The position numbers were made by a program, and so were the translations under genes. Positions 60,380 through 64,000 of a DNA stretch of 64,000 nucleotides are shown here, in pieces. Source of the stretch: JBBRGK01 sp036741355. GTDB lineage: Bacteria > Chloroflexota > Dehalococcoidia > CAUJGQ01. The stretch covers positions 3,734 through 67,733 of the forward strand of contig DAINSK010000018.1 of the NCBI GenBank assembly GCA_036741355.1. The letters are read 5' to 3'. Positions within the stretch are counted from its first letter, which is position 1. Each line of letters starts with the position of its first letter. Under the pieces are notes generated by a model. It did no database searches. It was not told the origin of the DNA and worked only from the letters and a program-made list of their open reading frames with translations.

Positions 60380-61162
60380 TTACTTATTGAAGCGCGCCTC
60401 GCGCTTTTCGCGGAACGCCGTTACCGCTTCGATATGGTCCGCCAGCCGGCGGGCAATCTCATCCCTGACCTGTTCGCGTTCCATTACGGCGTCAAGATCC
60501 GGCTCGGAGGGGTTCTTTGCAAGCAGTTCCTTGATCATCATTACCGCCTGCGTCGGGTTATTGGCGATCTCGTCCGCCTTGGCAAGCGCCTCGTCGAACA
60601 ATTGTTCGGCGGGCACAACGTTGGTTACCAACCCGATCCGCAGCGCCTCATCCGCTTCGACGAAGCGCCCGGTGAGGCACATGTCCGCGGCGTTACCGAG
60701 ACCGACGATCTGCGCCAGCAGGCGGGTTGAGCCCAACTCCGGCATGAGCCCCATCTTGATGAAGCGAATGCTAAGCCGGGCGTCGTCGGCGGCGATGCGC
60801 ACGTCACAGGGTAGAATCAGCGTGAGGCCAATGCCGGCCGCGTAGCCGTTTATTGCGGCGATCGTTGGCTTGGAACGGCGGATCAAGTGGGTAATCGAGT
60901 TGCCCGAACGGCGAACGACAACGGTCCCGGCGGTCTGCTTCACGCGCTCGGCGAAGCCGCCGATGTCGGCGCCCGCGCAGAATGCCCGGCCCTCTCCGGT
61001 CAGCACGATCGCGCCTACGCCTGGGTCGTCGTTCCAGGCGCTTAGCTGGCCGGTGATCTCCTCGCCCATCTGGCCCGTCCAGGCATTGAGCTTCGATGGT
61101 CGGTTGAGCCGGATGATGCCGACCCGCCCTCGCCTCTCGGTCAGGATCTGTTCGTACGCCAT
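60380..61162 (-). CDS. Enoyl-CoA hydratase/isomerase
   Basis: A 260-residue crotonase-fold enzyme. RVGIIRLNRPSKLNAWTGQM near residue 12, AIVLTGEGRAFCAGADIGG near 51 (oxyanion hole), TIAAINGYAAGIGLTLILPCDVRIAA near 100 and LMPELGSTRLLAQIVGLGNA (Glu of the catalytic loop). Ends EAVTAFREKREARFNK as usual. Probably hydrates a 2-enoyl-CoA. Same strand as the VOC gene. Confidence 0.9.
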   Translation of the reverse strand: MAYEQILTERRGRVGIIRLNRPSKLNAWTGQMGEEITGQLSAWNDDPGVGAIVLTGEGRAFCAGADIGGFAERVKQTAGTVVVRRSGNSITHLIRRSKPTIAAINGYAAGIGLTLILPCDVRIAADDARLSIRFIKMGLMPELGSTRLLAQIVGLGNAADMCLTGRFVEADEALRIGLVTNVVPAEQLFDEALAKADEIANNPTQAVMMIKELLAKNPSEPDLDAVMEREQVRDEIARRLADHIEAVTAFREKREARFNK

Positions 61163-61198
61163 GGTTTCACCTTTCGTGGCGGCTTACGCGCCACCGGT

Positions 61199-61734
61199 TC
61201 AACCGCCACGGTTCGGCATCACTGGCTGGAATCCCATCGTCCCGCGGATGAGGTTCACCTCGCCCCGGTGGCCGTTCAGGTGAGTGACCAGGTGCAGGTT
61301 GATTGACTCACCGAGTGTTTCCGTGCGCTCTCCGAGCTTCACTTCCTTGGCGAGTAGGCTTCATCTTGTTCTATCCGGTCCAGAAAGGCATTGGTCAGGT
61401 CCGCAACTTTGGCGGCGTATTGCGCGAACGCGGCGCGGTCGTTGATGCGGATCGACTTCGCTTCGGCCGTGGGTTGCCCTGTACCGAAGCCTTTCTCCGG
61501 TAAACCGGTGCGCTGCGCCCAGCCACTGGTCTCCCATTCGGAGCGTTGCTGCTGAAAAATCTGTTGAATGAACAGGTCTTCGATCCGTGCCGCGTGCCAT
61601 TGCACCCATGCGATCGAGTGGCTCTCTCCATCGGGACTGTGGTGCAACTGCTCGTCGCTCAGGTCGTCGCCGGCCGTGCGGAACGCCTCCTGCACGAACC
61701 TTACGCTCTGCTTCATATACTGTGCCGTGCTCAT
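61199..61734 (-). pseudogene. DinB-like metal-binding protein, 3' frameshift
   Basis: From ATG 61734 the frame encodes a DinB/YfiT four-helix start: MKQSVRFVQEAFRTAGDD and IAWVQWHAARIEDLFIQQ, with the first conserved His. After EDEAYSPRK-type sequence it hits TGA at 61341-61339. The next frame picks up at once with EVKLGERTETLGESINLHLV and HLNGHRGEVNLIRGTMGFQP, the normal DinB C-terminus with the other two histidines, to 61199. One base seems missing near 61345-61350. The in-frame product lacks two thirds of its metal site. Confidence 0.75.
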
Positions 61735-61925
61735 CACGTGCCTCCGCGGCGCCATCAGGTTGCTTTAGGACCGGTCAGCATTATGGCAGGTGCGAACCGA
61801 AAGAGTAAGCCCTGAACTCGTACTCGTAGCGGGGGCGATTCCATTGAATGCAGGTCTCCCGTCGCGATAGAGTCCGGATAGCGGTTGGCTTCCGCTACGA
61901 GATCGGGGCCTTGAGGAGAGAACCG

Positions 61926-63110
61926 ATGCCGGCACTGGACGGGATGCGCGTGCTGGACATGACCCAGTACGAAGCAGGCACGTCGTGCACTCAGCTTCTG
62001 GGCTGGCTGGGAGCCGACGTGGTGAAGGTCGAGCCGCCTGGCCAAGGTGATCCAGGGAGAGGCGTCGCCCGCGGCACACAGGCGTCGCAGTACTTTCTCA
62101 ATTACAACAGCAATAAGCGCAGCCTCGCGATCAACCTGGCAAAGCGAGAGGGCCGCGACCTCCTCTTGCAGTTGGTACCTAAGTACGACGCCTTCGTCGA
62201 AAACTACGGCCCCGGCGTGATCGAAAAGCTTGGACTCGGCTACGAGGTGATGCGCGAACTGAACCCGGGAATCATTTACGGCCGTATCAAAGGTTTCGGT
62301 CTCACGGGGCCGTACAGTAGCTATAAGTCATACGACTGGGTCGCCCAGGCGTCGGCCGGCACGTTCTCCGTTACCGGCGAGCGCGGGGGACCGCCGATGC
62401 GGCCCGGTCCGACGATCGGCGATACCGGCACCGGTATCCTGATGGCCCTGGCAATCACGGCGGCGTATGTACAAAAGCTCCGTACCGGCGAGGGCCAGTT
62501 TATCGAGATCTCGATGCAGGAAGCGGTGACGATGTTCATGCGCACCCTCGGGCTGCAGAGCTGGGGAAGCGCGCCGGCCGGGCGAAACGGCAGCCGCAGC
62601 GGGCCGCCGACGGACATTTACCCGTGCGCCCCCGGCGGTGCGAACGACTATCTCTTTATCATGGTCGTCACGACGCGCATGTGGGACACGCTCTGCGCGG
62701 CAATCGACCGGCCGGAGCTCGTGCACGACCCCCGTTTCGAGACCGGACCGGCTCGCCTCGAACACGGCGACGAGTTGCACGCCGAAATAGCAAAGTGGAC
62801 GCTGAAGCGGACGAAACAGGAGGCGATGCGTGAACTCGGCGAGGCGGGCGTGCCGTGCAGCGCCGTCCTCGACACGCTTGACCTGTTCACCGATCCGCAC
62901 CTGTGCGAACGCGATTTCATTCAGACGGTTGAGCATCCGACGGTCGGAACCGTGAAGTTGATGCGCTCGCCGCTGCGCATGTCGGGCTCAGAAGTAGCGA
63001 TGACCGCGGCGCCGCTGCTAGGCCAGCACACCGACGACGTGCTCTCGGCAGACCTCGGGCTAAGCGGATCGGCGTTAGACCAGTTGCGAGGCAGCGGGGT
63101 CATCGAGTAG
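61926..63110 (+). CDS. CaiB/BaiF family CoA-transferase (E)
   Basis: A 394-residue family III CoA-transferase from ATG 61926 (TGAGGAGAG upstream). LDGMRVLDMTQYEAGTSCTQLLGWLGADVVKVEPPGQ; LAINLAKREGRDLLLQLVPKYDAFVENYGPGVIEKLGLGYE; GFGLTGPYSSYKSYDWVAQAS. PTIGDTGTGILMAL supplies the catalytic Asp, followed 21 residues later by GEGQFIEIS. C-end GQHTDDVLSADLG. Of the five copies it is the most like formyl-CoA/oxalate CoA-transferases by these motifs. It is a single gene, not in an obvious operon. Confidence 0.9.
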   Translation: MPALDGMRVLDMTQYEAGTSCTQLLGWLGADVVKVEPPGQGDPGRGVARGTQASQYFLNYNSNKRSLAINLAKREGRDLLLQLVPKYDAFVENYGPGVIEKLGLGYEVMRELNPGIIYGRIKGFGLTGPYSSYKSYDWVAQASAGTFSVTGERGGPPMRPGPTIGDTGTGILMALAITAAYVQKLRTGEGQFIEISMQEAVTMFMRTLGLQSWGSAPAGRNGSRSGPPTDIYPCAPGGANDYLFIMVVTTRMWDTLCAAIDRPELVHDPRFETGPARLEHGDELHAEIAKWTLKRTKQEAMRELGEAGVPCSAVLDTLDLFTDPHLCERDFIQTVEHPTVGTVKLMRSPLRMSGSEVAMTAAPLLGQHTDDVLSADLGLSGSALDQLRGSGVIE

Positions 63111-63177
63111 GGCTGTACGAGTTCCGTCAGTCGTCAACTCGCTATGTGCTGTAAACGGAGGCACGCAGGAGTGGCGC

Positions 63178-63463
63178 TCACGGAGCGAGGACCTGGAATC
63201 CGTACTGCGTGAAGTTCCGGTCGAATGTGAAAGCCACGGCGAGGCCGAGACGCTCCATTACCGCGAAACAGACGATTTAGGAGCAGCGCGTGGCACTCCG
63301 CTACGATGAAGTTGGTGGTATGCAGGTGTGGAGATTCGGCGACTAAACGGATCTGGATGGTAAGAGCAGCGGTGTGATGCGTGTCATGTGGATTCACCAG
63401 CGCGTAGTACGCGGAGGTGTCAATGAGCACTCCGCGAGCCTCAATAGCACGAGCAATGCTCAC
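63178..63463 (-). pseudogene. VapC-type PIN toxin with internal deletion
   Basis: GTG 63463 overlaps the antitoxin stop (GTGA). The N-part VLIDTSAYYALVNPHDTHH and NFIVAECHALLLNRL carries the first Asp and the Glu of the PIN active site. The frame then runs into an unrelated tail, while a second frame resumes at once with CFAVMERLG, FTFDRNFTQYGFQVLAP and TGA 63178. About 45 residues, including the third active-site Asp, are missing between the parts. The toxin cannot be active. Confidence 0.72.
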
Positions 63464-63786
63464 TCGTGCGTATCGGCATAAGCATCGGCCAGGTATTTGT
63501 ACTTGTTCTCGGAAATGTCAGTTGCAAGATCTCGGTCGCCCGCGATGCCAATAATGCTCCAGATCGGATCGTCTGCCGATGTGGGCTTGCCTTGATGGGG
63601 GAGGAGTTTTCCGGTCCGATGCTTCGGTTCAATAGGTGTCGTGAAATGTTCGATGGCTTCTCTTTGCACGCGTACTGCGCGACCAACGCGGACGGCGGGT
63701 AACCGGCCGTCCGCGATATAGCGGCGGATCGTGATTGGATTGACACGGAGCAATTGCGCAGTTTCGCGGACTGTAAGCAGTTCCAT
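63460..63786 (-). CDS. Excisionase-type helix-turn-helix antitoxin-like protein
   Basis: A 108-residue protein from ATG 63786. LTVRETAQLLRVNPITIRRY and IADGRLPAVRVGRAVRVQREAIEHF form an excisionase/MerR-type DNA-binding domain; the tail WSIIGIAGDRDLATDISENKYKYLADAYA is a possible toxin-binding part, as in excisionase-type partners of PIN toxins. It overlaps the broken vapC by GTGA. Its own sequence is intact, so an orphan regulator may remain. Confidence 0.75.
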   Translation of the reverse strand: MELLTVRETAQLLRVNPITIRRYIADGRLPAVRVGRAVRVQREAIEHFTTPIEPKHRTGKLLPHQGKPTSADDPIWSIIGIAGDRDLATDISENKYKYLADAYADTHE

Positions 63787-63818
63787 GCTCACCAGTGAAC
63801 ATCAGTAATCAGCAGTTG

Positions 63819-64000
63819 TCAAGAGAAGTCCCGCGGCCAACGGAAAGTCTTCGGTTGCGATCGGCTGATGCGGTCGCCAGCGCACTCTATGATGACCTCG
63901 ACGGGGTCTTCCTGGCGGATCAGGCCGCCGGACAGGACGCGAGCATAGGCGCGGCCCCGTCCCGGGTGCAGCCCTTCGTCGATGTGGGAGAAGTCTCCGT
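63819..64000 (-). CDS. MOSC domain protein, 5' part outside the window
   Basis: The last 59 codons of a reverse gene: HPGRGRAYARVLSGGLIRQE followed by DPVEVIIE, the closing strands of a MOSC domain (molybdenum-cofactor sulfurase C-terminal). Stop TGA at 63821-63819. The N-terminus with the conserved cysteine is beyond the window. Family call rests on the G-R-x-Y-A-R-V-L-x-G-G-x-I-x-x-x-D-P-V pattern. Confidence 0.7.
   Translation of the reverse strand, partial: GDFSHIDEGLHPGRGRAYARVLSGGLIRQEDPVEVIIECAGDRISRSQPKTFRWPRDFS

Noticed and set aside
1..64000. tRNA, rRNA or CRISPR loci
   Set aside because: I looked for rRNA-like blocks, cloverleaf-like tails and regularly spaced repeats by eye and saw none; a covariance-model search would be decisive.

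Overview
The window is a GC-rich stretch of a bacterial draft scaffold. It contains one 100-N gap and is cut inside genes at both ends. The gene mix suggests a member of the Chloroflexota, of a Dehalococcoidia/SAR202-like or Thermomicrobia-like kind. This is an inference from family content: several CaiB/BaiF CoA-transferases, flavin-dependent luciferase-like oxidoreductases, a CxxC-x17-CxxC zinc-ribbon protein, a chagasin-like secreted domain and an LPxTG-type surface protein. No rRNA or tRNA gene was found to confirm it.

Layout. 1-9.8 kb is catabolic: an MFS exporter, a FAD monooxygenase, a NIPSNAP protein, an aldo/keto reductase, a luciferase-like oxidoreductase and two alpha/beta hydrolases run forward, followed by a cupin, an SDR and an interrupted metallo-beta-lactamase-fold gene in reverse. 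10-17.7 kb is mixed: a desaturase, small metal-binding-type proteins, a frameshifted helix-turn-helix gene, a zinc-ribbon gene with a perfect bidirectional terminator, an HD-GYP membrane phosphodiesterase, a 210-bp element with 30-bp perfect inverted ends, and an MFS transporter. 17.9-33.1 kb is a surface-polysaccharide cluster: two large membrane GT-C-like proteins, a flippase, two FkbM methyltransferases, two GT4 and two GT2 glycosyltransferases, and RmlB-, RmlC- and RmlD-like sugar-nucleotide enzymes. Parts of it are visibly AT-richer than the surroundings. A secreted proline-rich LPNTG protein follows.

34-54.5 kb and 59-63 kb hold acyl-CoA type catabolism: five CaiB/BaiF CoA-transferases, two enoyl-CoA hydratases, two acyl-CoA dehydrogenases, a hydroxyisobutyrate-type dehydrogenase, an iron alcohol dehydrogenase, nitroreductases and an F420/flavin oxidoreductase. 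Genes from 47.1 to 54.5 kb run in one direction with short or overlapping junctions and look like one operon for activating and oxidising an unknown acid. Between these blocks lie a SRAP (YedK) gene, a histidine-phosphatase relative and two secreted proteins sharing an unrecognised repeat module.

A striking feature is the number of broken genes. They are an amber stop in the MBL gene, frameshifts in the HTH, GDPD and DinB genes, a VapC toxin with an internal deletion beside an intact antitoxin, a second VapC tail, an aminotransferase tail, a fused FAD-monooxygenase/CoA-transferase scar, and a gene whose best start is ATA. The N gap is flanked by an exact 55-bp duplication. Collapsing it restores a full-length CoA-transferase, so that break at least is an assembly artefact.
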